Assembly: GCA_006384855.1 (NCBI GenBank)
Contig: VCJN01001424.1
Location: forward strand, 62,001-126,000
DNA: 64,000 nucleotides
Origin: Tetraselmis striata
Taxonomy: Eukaryota; Chlorophyta; Chlorodendrophyceae; Chlorodendrales; Chlorodendraceae
Direction: 5' to 3'
In this document: positions 11,116-22,073 of the stretch, one piece after another
How positions within the stretch are numbered: the stretch's first letter is position 1
Layout: every line of letters begins with the position of its first letter
Notes under the pieces: model-generated
Database searches by the model: none
What the model was told of the DNA's origin: nothing
Seen by the model: the letters and a program-made list of their open reading frames with translations, nothing else
Made by a program: the position numbers and the translations under genes

Positions 11116-14100
11116 TTAGACACAGTGCGAGTCACGTGGCCAGGCAAAACCGGAAGGCCACAGTTACCGGTGAAAGATTAGCAGCGGAACGATGCGGCGC
11201 AAGGAGGCCGAAGAAGTAGCGGGCCCCAGCGGAGTCCAGGATGCATGGCACGATGTAATTGAGGCCCACGCCGCTGCCCACTTTCCAGCCGTCAAGCCAG
11301 CGAATCATAGGCATAGGTACGCGTGTGGCCGAGGCCGCGGACGCCCCGCCACTGCGAAGGCTGTGCGACGACTAGTAGAAACCATCAGGCGGGGTAGCGT
11401 CAACCGCCAAGGCAGCGGCAGTAGCCCATTCGGAGACAGTAGCCGCGGTCCACGTGCCGGGATCATCATCAGGGAGCTGCCAAAACCGAGTAGCACCGGG
11501 CAGCACGTGATCGCGGCAGGTGACGAAGAACTCCAAAAGCTCCGCGATTTCGGGGTGCGCCTCGCGGGAAGTTTGCAGCACCGGACGAGGCGAACTGGAA
11601 AGCTTGCCCTTAAGTACCCGACGATACAGCGTAATGCTGCGGGAATCAACCGCCAAATTGCGCACGCCACATCCAGTATTAGTACCCGCGCGGTGACAAA
11701 AAAGGAAATTGACCGCGGTAACGAGCAGGGCACGAATTGTGGGCAGGTCGCACGCGGTGGACCTGTGAGAAACCAGCCGCTGCGCACGCCGAACACATGC
11801 GAGGGCGACGTTCGCATGCAAAGGCACGCAGTAGTCCGGGGTGTCCAGCACCTGCTGAGCCCGCTCCCAACCGCGCATCGCTTGGTTGACGAAAGGCCCA
11901 AGCGCCGGCGGCTCCTTGAAGTTATCGGTGAAAAAGGCGTTGATCGCTGAAAGGTAGGGTCCAAAGGCACCAGCCTTGTTACGGCCACGTGCCGCAACCC
12001 GAGAAATGTACCGAGCGATGAGCGGCGGATCCGCCGTGTCCGACAGCCTCCCATTTTGCGCGCATAACTCGCAGAATAGGTTGAATTCAGACCCATAAGA
12101 CTGCACGGTACGTTCCGCGCGCGAAGACATCAAGAAATTCGCGGCACGGCGCCCAACCTCGTCGTCGCCGAGTAAACGCAGTAGCCCAGGTCGCATATTC
12201 GCTGCCCATGGTGCAGACGGTACGTTCGATTTCAACCCGTACCGCACAGTCGGGTGTTGTCTGCTGTGAGCATCCGTACGGGAGACCTGAAAAGCGTCCG
12301 CGGAAACGTCCAAGGTAGCAGCAGCAGTACTTAACGCCCGGTAACCGGCGCGTCGGGACCGGTGGAAGAAGGACGGAAGGGAAGGCGGAAGAGCATCACG
12401 CTCCAGGGCGGCGGCCCGACGCCCGCGCGGCGCCCGAGCAGCCCGGGAAAGAACAGATCGCGGGAAGGAGGGTAGTGCAGTACCTCGGTAGCCATCTCGT
12501 GTAGCTGTTGGAGCCAAGGGCGGCCGCGCCAGGCCGGGGCGACCACGGTCGCCACGGCGCCCGATTGTTGCAGCTTTAGCACCAGATCGTCCAGCAGTTG
12601 CCAGGGGGGATTGCACCAGTTCACTTCGGCGCGCCACGTGGCGTCCGACTGGGCCAAGGAGTCCACCGCCTCGGTACCAGGGACCGTCCACCGGGAGTTG
12701 TACCAAGGTACCAAAGCGTTCTCCATAGTTGCAAATCGGTCGACCGTATGAGGTCCCCATATGCGATCGACGTACCGGAATATACGAGGATTGATCATCC
12801 AATCGGAAAAAATTCTTCTCGCGCGAAAGCTTGTCCGCCCATGCGTTCGCTGCATACCGAATGTACCGTACTTGTAAACGAATATCGTGTACATCCAGCA
12901 AATACCATCGCTTGCGAAGTTCCGCCATAAGTACGGATGACCGAATAGTCAAATTGGACAGTATATGCACCACCGCCTGATTGTCCTCGTACAAAAGTAC
13001 GCGGCGCCCCATCAGCCGTGGCAAAAATGACTGTATGGAGAGACGTACCGCTTTGAGCTCCTTGTACGTTATATGACGTCGACAATCCTCCTCGTACCAA
13101 TATCCGCGTGCCTCTGTAGTTTCGCTCAGGACCGCACCCTAGCCGTACTGGCTGGCTGGAGTCCGTGTGCAGATAGGCTGTCTCCATCGGGCGCAGAATC
13201 GGTGCGCCGATGTGGAACATCGCGCCACCACTCCAAATCGCGAGTCAGCTGACGCGTCAGAACGACCTTGCCACTCGGAGAGGAGCATCGGCCCAGGACG
13301 GTGTGCGCCTCGCAGAGGTAGAAACGCGCCGGAGGCATCGCGAGGTAGAGGAACTAGCCCTGCCCGGCGAGAGACGCAAGCAGTCTGGCCGGCGCGTGGC
13401 GGCGGCGGCGCGCAGCGATGCACACGAGGTCGCGGGCCAGGTTGGAGAGCCGACGCAGTTTCGCCGTTGGGGCGCGGAACTGCATAGTGACCAGGTCCAA
13501 GTCCATGTCTAGGTACTGCAGCTGCTGGGTGAGCTCGGGGTGGGCCAGGGTGGGGTGCTTGGCCATGCCCAGGCGCCCCCATACTCACTCGACCTCGGCC
13601 CGTAGGCGTAGAGCCAGCTGGCGCGAAGGTGCCACAAACAGGAAGTCGTCGATGAACGGTAGGAGGCAAACGCTGCGCGCCTTGCGGCGACGCGCAAGCG
13701 TCGACGGAAGGGCCGGCCGTAGATGCTGTAGGTCGCGAAGTCTGGTTGACGCAGGTAGCGCACCATGACCGCCATCATAGTGCAGAAGTAGTAAGAATTT
13801 AGCGACCAACCCATGGGGAGGGCCGCGAAGCGCCACAGGGTGCCACGTACGTTGATTGTAAAGTAGTCGCGGACGTCCTCCCGCAAGCCCAGGGCGTAGT
13901 ACCCGTTTTGCAGGTCGAAGGTAAACGCCTAGTCGCCGCGTTTCGCCAGGTATCGCAGGCGACGCTGAGTTTCGAATCGCATGGAATAGACCGCGCAGGA
14001 AGAGTTCAGATGGCGCAGGTCTATTACAAGGTGCCACTGGTTGCATCCCGGCTTTGGTACTAGGAAGACTCGCGACACGTAGTGCTCGCGCACGCCAGGT

Positions 14101-15425
14101 TCAAGCGCGCCGACTGTTACTAGTCGATGGCTCTTTCGCTCCCACCACTCGAGCTACTGAGGCGTAGCGTCCTGTAGAGAGACGCCCCGATGGAAAGGCA
14201 TGGGCGCCGCGCCAGTGAAAGGCAGCGGCACTCCCTCGCGAACCCACCGGAGCACGCGCCCGCTCGCTCCGATTCGCCGGCACTCCCGCCCGTTCTGCCG
14301 CATGCGATGGCGCAGAAACGTGGAGGGGCGTGGTAACAAAGCGGAACGGCGGGCCGCACCGTCAGGTCTTGCCCTTGCCCTTGCCCTTGTCGGCGTCGTC
14401 GGCTGTGGGGCGGAAGTCTGGGCGTGGGCGGCGTCCGGAGGGCCGGCGCCGTCGCGCTCTGGATGGTCGCTCGTCGTCGTTGTCCTCTTCATCGTTGCAA
14501 TGGGGTCTGGTCCCATGCCGAAGCGTTGTTGTACGGCTGCCTTTGCCGCCGCCGTGACGCTGTACTCGGCCTCGCGGCGCAAAAGCTCGTCGCTGAGCTG
14601 CGCCACCGCTTCCGAACCATAGTCCGCGAAACCGGGCTTGAGGAGGCTGCGGCGAACCACCTGTGCGACTGTCTTGGTCAGCGCATCCGCATCCTTCGAC
14701 GCGTTGAGGTGGATAAACGCCAGGAAGTCGCGCCGGTGTTTATTTGAGACGTCGTAGGCCGCCACGCCCGCTTCAAGGAGGCGAAGGTCCTCCTCATCAC
14801 GGGGCTGCGCCGCGCTTGCCGCTCTCTTAATCGACGCGAGCGCCTCGCAGAGAGCCGCGTGGGCCACCGCATTGTAGAAGCCAAAGCTGTATAGAGAGCG
14901 GTACTGATCCAAAGTGGCCCAGTGCCGACGCGCGATGAGCTGGCGGTGCGCCTCGTCAGATGAGATGTCGTACAACTGGAGAATCGGAGAGAGGCCGGGG
15001 CTGGGCTGGACGGAAAAGCCAGGGCCAATTAAATGAGCCCACTCCTCCCAGACTAAGGAAGGGGCAGCGGCACTAGGACCACCGCGGTGGGGCTGGGGCA
15101 CGGGAACCTGCTCTGCGCGAGCCGGTGCGTCGTGCTGGGAGCTCGCCGCGGCAGCGCTACTACGGGCGCGCATGGCTCGGTAGAAGTAGAACCACTAGGC
15201 CGCTGAAGGTCACTTCGTAGGGCTTCCAAAAGCTCCGTAAGCCCCGCGAAACCGGCCCCCAGCGCGGCGATGCGGTCTTCGGCTAGGCCACTAGGGGCGT
15301 CACCGGAGTTGTCAGGCATACTGAGCCCTGACAATGCCGCGCGCAGGGCGTCGTGCTAGCGCAGGCGGAAAAATATCGACAAGGATCGCTTCCCCTCGCG
15401 GCACAGGTGCCGTGTGATTGCTGGG

Positions 15426-15673
15426 GCGTGAAGCGCAACAGCAAAAGGGATGAGCGCTATGGTCTAGACAGTTTGCTAAGTAGTAGCTACAGGTAGGCAG
15501 GGAAACATGTCACGAGTTGGTGCGGTCGCGAGTCCGCTGCTCACTGTCCCATCCTGGAAGATTATAGACAGAGCCGATGACTAGCTATTGTGCTATATTT
15601 TCCAGGTGGTAGTCGTTTGACCGCACAACTCGGTCCGTCGTCTGACTAAACTCAGTTAAGTACTTAATAACGA
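15426..15673 (-). repeat. DIRS element split direct repeat A1
   Basis: Second, outer copy of the A repeat of the 10773-15673 element, at its transcriptional upstream end. It is similar to 10864-11115 throughout, with scattered differences. Confidence 0.85.
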
Positions 15674-15725
15674 ATAGTAGAGTACTAAACCATAACACTA
15701 AATCGGACCGGCCTTAGTATGCATT
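15674..15725 (+). repeat. Inverted-repeat arm, left part resumed
   Basis: AGTAGAGTACTAAACC and the following TAAATCGGACC word match the reverse complement of about 17880-17925. Read together with 10556-10772 this makes one arm, now split by the DIRS fossil. Confidence 0.7.
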
Positions 15726-15729
15726 CATT

Positions 15730-17766
15730 CTTACCAAGTTCTTCAGTAACCGCCCAGTACGGTAGTACAGGTGTGAATTACAAAAAGGGCAGTTCCCCAT
15801 AATTAGAAAATCAACACAGCAAGGCGCCTAAAAGCGGCCCGCATCCCGCATAAGGCGGGATGGATGAGTGATGCGCACACGGTTCAGAGTCCGGGCCACG
15901 CGTGCACGTGTGTGTGTGGGTGATTCTCGGACGTGCTGTGCAGCTTCATCAACGGGGTGACAGACGAATCTGCGCCGTCTGATGAGGCAGCGAGCGCGCT
16001 CTCGAGCGGCCACCAAGGTCAGGACCCCGAGGAAATCTCTTGCGAGCAAGGCCTCCTGGTGGGCCCGGGTGATGCACCGAGTGCCCCGCGATGAGAGGGC
16101 ACCCCGATCCGCAGCCAAGCATGCGATACCACGCACTGTGCGGCGCACCCCCTTGCTCACCTCACCCACTGTGCCGAAGACCATGCCAGTGTACTCCGAC
16201 ATATCCAGGATGTCTCGAAGAGGACCCTTCTGTCCGGGCTCCGTGTTGTGCCACGCCGCATCCAGCGCAGCCAACCCCCGTTGTATGTCGCCCAACAGGG
16301 AGCTCTCAAACCGATCCACAGCCGTGGCCCGGGGCACTGCAGTGTACTTGACCCCGTACCGCATAGTCTTGAACTCCAGCAGCGTGGACTTCAAGCTCCG
16401 GGGATCATAACTCCCGGTCACGACGTTGTACGCCGGAAGGGAGAGCTCTGCGTCCGGCACTAGGTCCTTGACTTCATCCCTGGGCACGGTGTTGCCGAGA
16501 GGCACTGCATGTTGGAACAAGTCATCCACCTCCCGCCGTACCGCGATACCTAGGTCGTGAACACAGTGATCGCGGAAGGCATCTGCGATAGCGTCGTGTT
16601 GTACACGCCAGTGAGCGTCTCCAGGCGCCGGGAGGTTCATGAGCGCGTCGCCGTATAGGTCAACAGTGACGGGGTTGAGCTCCGTCGAGGGCAGAATGAT
16701 CTGGCTCTCAACCACCGGGGCCAAGCACGGGCTAGGCAGAAGAAAGTACCCGGCACCGACCTCCCGCAGCTCATGCGGAGTCATGGCTGCCCGCGCGGTG
16801 GGGATGGCCACTGTCCACATGCCTGACGCCGCGTCGAGCTGATTGAACAAGATCGGTTCCCTACATGTGCCAGGGAGAGCGCACACCTCATTTCGAAGCC
16901 GAGAGTTGTTGGCCTAGTCTAGAAATGCCGTCAGCTCCTTTAGCGAGCCGGACGCATCCTCCACTTCCCGCTCCATCTGGCGCGCATCTGCGTCGCCATG
17001 ATGGCCAGCAGTAGCCGCTTGGAGGCGGCCCCACGCCTCGTGCATCTCCGCGGCGTAGCTGTCCGACCCATGAGCATCGTTGAGGAAGTGGTCATACTGG
17101 CGGGCGGAAGAAGTTGCGTTGATTGAAGCTGCCTCGGCCAAGTACGGACCCGAGCTGTGGGTCGAAGAAACCAGGGGTGGGGGTGTTGGTGCCGGAGTTC
17201 CTAGTCAGGAACCTTGGGAGGATGGCATTCATGCAGCCGATGAAGGCGGCATCACGAACGGTAGCCATGCGGCGGATGCCAGCTCCCTTCAACCGAGTGG
17301 GGAGGTGAAGCCTGCTGCGCGCCCTGGCCACTGCATCCTCGCTCAAGGTAGCCACCTCCGCTGCCATGGGGTCGGGGTCGTGCAAAAGCTCCGCCAAGAA
17401 ATCGGTGACCACCGGATTGGTTGCAGTGCCCTACGTGGAGGGATCAAAAGAGACCCCTAGCACCCGTTCGACCGCCGCGAGGATGGTGGCGTCCACCGCC
17501 TCCGCAAAGGCCTCCACCTCGGACGGAAGACAATTGCGGAGCCAATACCCCGCCTTGTGTTGCATGCAATGCTTGAGCAGGGCCCATGCGTGGTGATGCA
17601 AGGCGTGGGTGTACCGACGGCTACTGGGCTTGGCAGATAGAAGCTTGCTCAGGCTAGCGACCGGAAAGTACTGGTAGCGCCGCTGGCTATGGTAATCAGA
17701 TTTTTCCTTACTCAGCAGTACAGGCACCTGTAGTCTCCAGTACTTTCCGCGTGTTCTCCAGAGCAT
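15730..17766 (-). mobile_element. LINE with PD-(D/E)XK nuclease, 5'-truncated
   Basis: C-terminal half of a non-LTR retrotransposon on the minus strand. 17766-17092 encodes the helical post-RT region (HALHHHAWALLKHC; LHLPTRLKGAGIRR), which resembles the thumb region of algal and oomycete LINE-like RTs. After a stop near 16915 comes a 352-codon frame (16886-15828) with PD at residues 144-145 and an EFK triad at 171-173, the spacing expected of a PD-(D/E)XK nuclease core. RLE-type LINEs carry such a C-terminal endonuclease; assignment here is inference. 15730-15828 is non-coding tail. A second copy with matching C-terminus and tail lies at 49640-50870 on the plus strand. The copy has at least one stop and one frame change, and lacks RT motifs. 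Confidence 0.6.
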
Positions 17767-17874
17767 ATTAGTAAATTGTTAGCCTACTACGCCTGTGCCG
17801 CCCGTCTGCCTGTATGAATAAATAATTATTCACATATAGTATGATATGATTAGTGTTATAACAATCTCTATTAG

Positions 17875-18125
17875 GGCTAGATTAGGCAGGTCCGATTTAA
17901 TGTTATGTTTTGGTACTCTACTTTCCGGAGAAACCCGGGGGGGGGGGGGGGGGGGGTCACTTTGTAAGTGGCCTCAACTTTATGTTCACGTACTTAAGCA
18001 GTACTTGGCGGCTGGGAGCGGTGCATGAGCGGCTGGGGGCTCAGCCCCGCACCGCCGCCATAACTATACTGTGTTGATTACATGGATAGCGTCTAGAGAA
18101 GGCACGGAAAGTCTTTAATATCCAG
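17875..18125 (-). repeat. Inverted-repeat arm, right, with G-tract
   Basis: Reverse complement of the split left arm (10556-10772 plus 15674-15725). It includes a 20-bp poly-G run at 17937-17956 where the left arm has a shorter C-run. The two arms enclose the LINE fragment, about 2.1 kb apart once the DIRS insertion is discounted. Confidence 0.75.
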
Positions 18126-18410
18126 GCCATGCATACAACAGCTTAGCAACATCATAGCACTACATGGAGGGGTGGATAGGCCACCGAATGATTGGTTTGT
18201 CATGATGCGGACTGTAATATGGTGATGGTTTCAAAAAACTGCCCCGTCCCCTCTCCATTTTATGCTTGAATATGGCAAGCGCAAGGAACACCCTTCTGCA
18301 CAAAGCCATGCATTGAAACTATTTAAAAGTCGTGCTAGTGCTAGGTATCATGCAACTTTGGGCATGTTCTACTAAGTATTGAGAGATCAACATAAATAAA
18401 GTAGAGGGGG
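18126..18410. other. No recognisable feature
   Basis: Non-coding stretch between the inverted-repeat arm and the CTGCAG-rich element. No motif or repeat was recognised. Confidence 0.5.
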
Positions 18411-18416
18411 TGGAAA

Positions 18417-18778
18417 CCAGGGTTGGGATGCAGTCCACTTTCCAGTATTGCAGGCCGCAGTGCAGTATTGCATGTTGTGCAGACTGTAGTACTGCAGGCT
18501 GCAGGCATGTTGCAGTGCAGGCTGCAGTCAACATGCTGCAGTACTGTAGGCTGCAGTCAACATGCTGCAGTACTGCAGGCTACAGTAAACTGCAGTTTGG
18601 AGTAGCACTGGAATTGTTGATTATAAGCAAGGGCGGGACAGTGAAGGACATATATTTGGGGCACTTTGGGTAACTGCACTGCAGCCACTTTTCGGGTACA
18701 GGCTGCAGTGCAGTAGCTTAACTGCAGGCTGCAGTTTCTGCAGCCTGCAGTGCAGTAGATACTGCAGCCCAACCCTGG
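18417..18778. mobile_element. MITE-like element made of iterated CTGCAG words
   Basis: 362-bp element with terminal inverted repeats CCAGGGTTGGG / CCCAACCCTGG and an apparent 6-bp target duplication TGGAAA (18411-18416 and 18779-18784). The interior is mostly the palindromic word CTGCAG, about 15 times by eye, with GGCTGCAG and CTGCAGTACTG variants, plus a short unrelated core at about 18629-18670. No coding capacity. The 22271-23352 element has very similar ends and a different iterated word. Confidence 0.75.
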
Positions 18779-18784
18779 TGGAAA

Positions 18785-19061
18785 CAGAGGGGGGGGGGGG
18801 GAAGGTGGGGGGGGGGGGGGGGGGGGGGGGGTTAAAAAACATCAAATTAAATCGGACCTGCCTTATTATCCCATCATTCCTGCAGTAAAACATAAAATCA
18901 GCATATCCCTATTATTTATACCTGTAGTACAATCATAATTATTAACAATTAATACCGCCCGTAGTAACGACCCCCCATCTGATGTAGTACCTACTAGTAC
19001 TGGTACTCGTACGCATCATCTGGCGCGTGGCGTATCAGAATGTTCACTAGCGCAACAGGGT
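18785..19061. other. Poly-G tract and AT-rich spacer
   Basis: Two poly-G runs (18789-18801 and 18807-18831) are followed by a partial third copy of the arm end word (TTAAATCGGACCTGCC, 18846). The rest is AT-rich spacer up to the next DIRS-like element. No gene. Confidence 0.6.
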
Positions 19062-19178
19062 TTCAAAGTTGAGTCTGGTTTTGCCAAAAAGGTCACGCAG
19101 GGTGTTTTACACGGTCAAGAGCCGAAATTGGCAGGATGGTTTAGCGAAAGCGTGGAGGGAAAACGGAGTCAGGGGGGG

Positions 19179-19365
19179 CGCTGCGTGGAACGCAGCGAAA
19201 ACTGGAAGATGGCAGGCTCAGCTGTTCTGGCTGCTTTTATGTCTACTCGTGCTGCACCCAAAAAGGGCGCAACAACAGTTACTAGTTCCCGTACCACTGA
19301 GCAGCACTTGTAGCTAAAAGGCGGTTAGGTCAAGGATGGAAACCCCATAAACTAGTTTAGATCAT
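19179..19365 (-). repeat. Split direct repeat A2 of young DIRS-like element
   Basis: 187 bp, matching 22074-22260 with one difference seen (GAGCAGCAC against GAGCAACAC). It begins with CGCTGCGTGGAACGCAGCG, itself a short palindrome, and ends GTTTAGATCAT. Confidence 0.9.
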
Positions 19366-19443
19366 TTCAAAGTTGAGTCTGGTTTTGCCAGTCTTGAGCG
19401 AACGTAGAGAGCGGCGGATTGACGGAGAAGGGGTAGCGCCAAG

Positions 19444-21069
19444 TCATGAAGGAGGCACTGGGAAGGCCACCGCTGCGGAGTCCTGTTGGACTTGGAAGTG
19501 GCGGAGGGGGGCGATGTGTCCAAAGAAGAACCACGCGCCAGGAGAAGGAAGAACGTTGGGGTCGATGTAGTCCAGAACGACATCAGAGTTAGTGGCCCAA
19601 CCGCCCTGGTAGCGGATGTGGGACAGTGGCGCTCCGATGGCGTTTGCTGCAGAGGCTGCGCCCTTGCGTAGACTGTGTGAAGTCCAGGAAGTGCCAGCAG
19701 GGGGGGCAGCGTTGACTAGGTTGACTGCTGTGGACAACCAGTCTGACATCGTAGCCGCAGTCCAAGGTTTTGACTGCTCAGCCACATTGACAGCCCAGAA
19801 GTTGGAGGCAGCCAAGCCAACAGTAACCATGGGGACAGACTGGACGTTGTCGATGAAGTAGCGCAAGAGACGTGCCACTCGAGGGTGCTCGGACACTGGA
19901 AGGAGAAGTACGCGCAGGTCGTCGGGTCCCCGCCGGCCAGCGCGACCCTTCTCGCGGTAGATCTGCAAGGTGATGTTGTAGGTGTCGACATGCACATCTT
20001 GCACTCGACAGGAGACGCCAGTAAGGCCCCTGGCAAAGAACAGGAAGTTGACAACCGAGGCCAAGAGGGCTCGGTAGTCGAGGTGGGACTCTGGGTAAGG
20101 AGCAGACACAATTAGCTCGGCCTTTGAGACGAAGCGGTAAGCCACATCCGCAGGCAGAGGGACACGTAAAGGGGCAGCGTCCAGTCGGCGCTGACGCAAC
20201 ATTAACCCACGTCGTGCCGAGGTGAGGTGTAAGCTGTCCTTGGCGATCGGAACGAGGTTGTGCAGCTCGAAGAAGGTGTTGATGGCAGACAGGTAGGGCT
20301 GCAGCGACTTAGCTGCGATGTGCCCTCGCTCCCCGATCCAGGCAACGTACCGAACAACAGTAGCAGTAGTCGCTTCCAGCGGGCTGATGTTCTCGGAGTC
20401 GTGGCAGAACTCAGCGAACTGAGACAACCTGCCGGCGTAGCTCTTGAGGGTCTGAGCGCTGAGGGAGCTGGAGAGCAGGTCGAGCGTCCGCTGGCCTAGC
20501 TCGTCTGAGCCGAACGCGTCCTGCAGTCGAGATCGCAGTGACGCAGCCCACGGAGCGATAGCTGCGGGCTCGTCAATTACGTAAGTGCGTCGTTTTACTG
20601 ACAGAGTTCCACCGACACGGCTACTGTTCGCAAAGTACTCGGCAGCAACAGTTAGGTTCCCGGCGGTTGGCCGGTAGTTGCTGGACGGGTTTGCAGTAGC
20701 TCCAGTACGGGTTTGCGGGGCTAGGTTCAGGTAAGAGGGCCGCCCCGCGCGCCCTTCGCGCTCATAGCGCCTGTCACGTGCGTAACGTACACGCGCGAAA
20801 CTTGGTCGTTGCGAACCGGTTGTAACACGTAGTGTAACAACCGACGAACGCGGAGATGGGGTTGTAAGAAAGGCGGATGGTTGAGCCGCCATGTGCAGGT
20901 GTGCGGATGGTTGAGCCGCACTCGGTTGTAGCTGAAGGAAGCGCCGCACCGAGGAAGGTCTAAATGAAGTCTGTAAGGTGGGGGGGTCAGGAACTGACAC
21001 AGGGCGCTCATCCCGCCGTTGAGCTGCAAGGGTGCGTCTTGCGGCGGTCACCGAAAGGTGGCCTCGCAA
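19444..21069 (-). CDS. Tyrosine recombinase of DIRS-like element
   Basis: 541-codon frame. The N-terminal ~150 residues are Pro/Ser/Arg-rich and low complexity. A SAM-like core-binding domain follows (TLKSYAGRLSQFAEFC; YLSAINTFF), then the catalytic domain with the box-II signature SHSLRKGAASAANAIG, GGWATNSDVV and LDYID. These match the H-x-x-R and tyrosine motifs of DIRS and Crypton recombinases. Known role of the family: integrating a circular DNA intermediate without target-site duplication. The frame looks whole. It is the fossil's own gene, not a host gene. Confidence 0.85.
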   Translation of the reverse strand: MRGHLSVTAARRTLAAQRRDERPVSVPDPPTLQTSFRPSSVRRFLQLQPSAAQPSAHLHMAAQPSAFLTTPSPRSSVVTLRVTTGSQRPSFARVRYARDRRYEREGRAGRPSYLNLAPQTRTGATANPSSNYRPTAGNLTVAAEYFANSSRVGGTLSVKRRTYVIDEPAAIAPWAASLRSRLQDAFGSDELGQRTLDLLSSSLSAQTLKSYAGRLSQFAEFCHDSENISPLEATTATVVRYVAWIGERGHIAAKSLQPYLSAINTFFELHNLVPIAKDSLHLTSARRGLMLRQRRLDAAPLRVPLPADVAYRFVSKAELIVSAPYPESHLDYRALLASVVNFLFFARGLTGVSCRVQDVHVDTYNITLQIYREKGRAGRRGPDDLRVLLLPVSEHPRVARLLRYFIDNVQSVPMVTVGLAASNFWAVNVAEQSKPWTAATMSDWLSTAVNLVNAAPPAGTSWTSHSLRKGAASAANAIGAPLSHIRYQGGWATNSDVVLDYIDPNVLPSPGAWFFFGHIAPLRHFQVQQDSAAVAFPVPPS

Positions 21070-21105
21070 GGCTCCTGCAGCTCCGACGAAAGGCGCCCCA
21101 CACCG

Positions 21106-21960
21106 TCACTCGTGCTCACCTTCGCGGCCACGTCCACGTCCGCCGCCACGTCCTCGCCCGCGCCCGCGACCTGCAGCTGCAGCCGCCACTCGAGAAGTAG
21201 CGGTCGCCTTGGCGCTGCTGGCAATGGTCGCCTCGAAGACACGACGCTCGTAGTCCCGCATGAGATCCCCAAAGATGGCGGAACCCAGATGCTCCGAAGA
21301 GGGCTGAAAATGCTGGGCTCGCAGCACATCCAGAACACCTTGGTCACCATGCACACGCTTGATCTCATTTAGCCTCCGCAGAAAGGCCAAACGAAACCGA
21401 AACGCCTTGTCGATGGCCTCGGCGTGGTTCCGAGCTCTCGCGAGGTACGGGGTGAAGTCCTGGTTGGTGGAAGGGACGTAGGGCAGTAGCTCGTCGAGCG
21501 CCACGAAAAGGGCGGCCATGTGGGCCCCGAAACACGACATCCACAAGTACTCCTCCTGGGCCGGCAGACGCCGGTCATCCTGCTTGAGGTACTCGTTCGT
21601 TAGGTCGGTGCTCAAAGGGAAAAGTCCAGGCACTCGGCTGACCGGTCGAACGGCCTCGTAACCAGACTCTGCTCTCTGCAGTAGCTCTGGCACCGCAAGG
21701 TAATCATCCTCGGCACTCACGGATTTTGCTCCGACACGGCCGCTCTGGGCTAGCTCTAGCAAGTCGGGGCGCTCTGCGGCTCCCCCGCTGCCTGTCGGCT
21801 GTCCCGCGAAGCGCTGCCCTGAGCCGGAGCCATGTGCCCCTTCTTCATCAACAACGCGATCACGAGCCGTCAATTGTGCCACAGCTGTAGCCAATGCACG
21901 CACATCTGCTTGCAACGACTTGAGCGTCGGCTCAACGACGGGTTCTTCTCCATCTGACAT
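21106..21960 (-). CDS. Gag-like ORF1 of DIRS-like element
   Basis: Starts at MSDGEEP. The N-terminus is helical and acidic. The middle (EEYLWMSCFGAHMAALFVALDE) resembles the Gag-like protein of the other DIRS fossil (YDVSNKHRRDFLAFIHL region, near 14750). The C-terminus is an Arg/Gly-rich tail (RGRGRGRGGGRGRGR) likely to bind nucleic acid. It looks whole. Assignment as Gag rests on position and composition. Confidence 0.65.
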   Translation of the reverse strand: MSDGEEPVVEPTLKSLQADVRALATAVAQLTARDRVVDEEGAHGSGSGQRFAGQPTGSGGAAERPDLLELAQSGRVGAKSVSAEDDYLAVPELLQRAESGYEAVRPVSRVPGLFPLSTDLTNEYLKQDDRRLPAQEEYLWMSCFGAHMAALFVALDELLPYVPSTNQDFTPYLARARNHAEAIDKAFRFRLAFLRRLNEIKRVHGDQGVLDVLRAQHFQPSSEHLGSAIFGDLMRDYERRVFEATIASSAKATATSRVAAAAAGRGRGRGRGGGRGRGREGEHE

Positions 21961-22073
21961 AGTAACGCACGGACGTACGGACGAGAATATCACACTCGGA
22001 TGGCGAGCCGGGTGTGGTCTTGAACAACCTGGGGTGACCTTGCTCGCAACGGGTTACGAGACAGTTTTTACAT

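Larger units (their letters stand above)
10773..15673 (-). mobile_element. DIRS-order retroelement, PAT/kangaroo-like fossil
   Basis: Retroelement of the DIRS order with split direct repeats. In minus orientation: repeat A1 (15673-15426), coding region, repeat B1 (11143-11116), repeat A2 (11115-10864), repeat B2 (10800-10773). This A1-ORFs-B1-A2-B2 layout is the known signature of PAT-like elements such as Volvox kangaroo. Parts in order: Gag-like (about 15173-14154), reverse transcriptase (about 14046-13139), RNase H and post-RNase H region (about 13220-12330), tyrosine recombinase (about 12300-11372). It is broken, with several breaks. The A copies differ at a modest number of positions, so it is older than the similar element at 19062-22260. 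It sits inside an inverted-repeat arm, whose sequence continues without loss on both sides. Confidence 0.85.

Noticed and set aside
11192-11950. Long plus-strand open frame (252 codons)
   Set aside because: It is antisense to the DIRS recombinase region; Arg-rich composition is typical of the shadow of a GC-rich frame.
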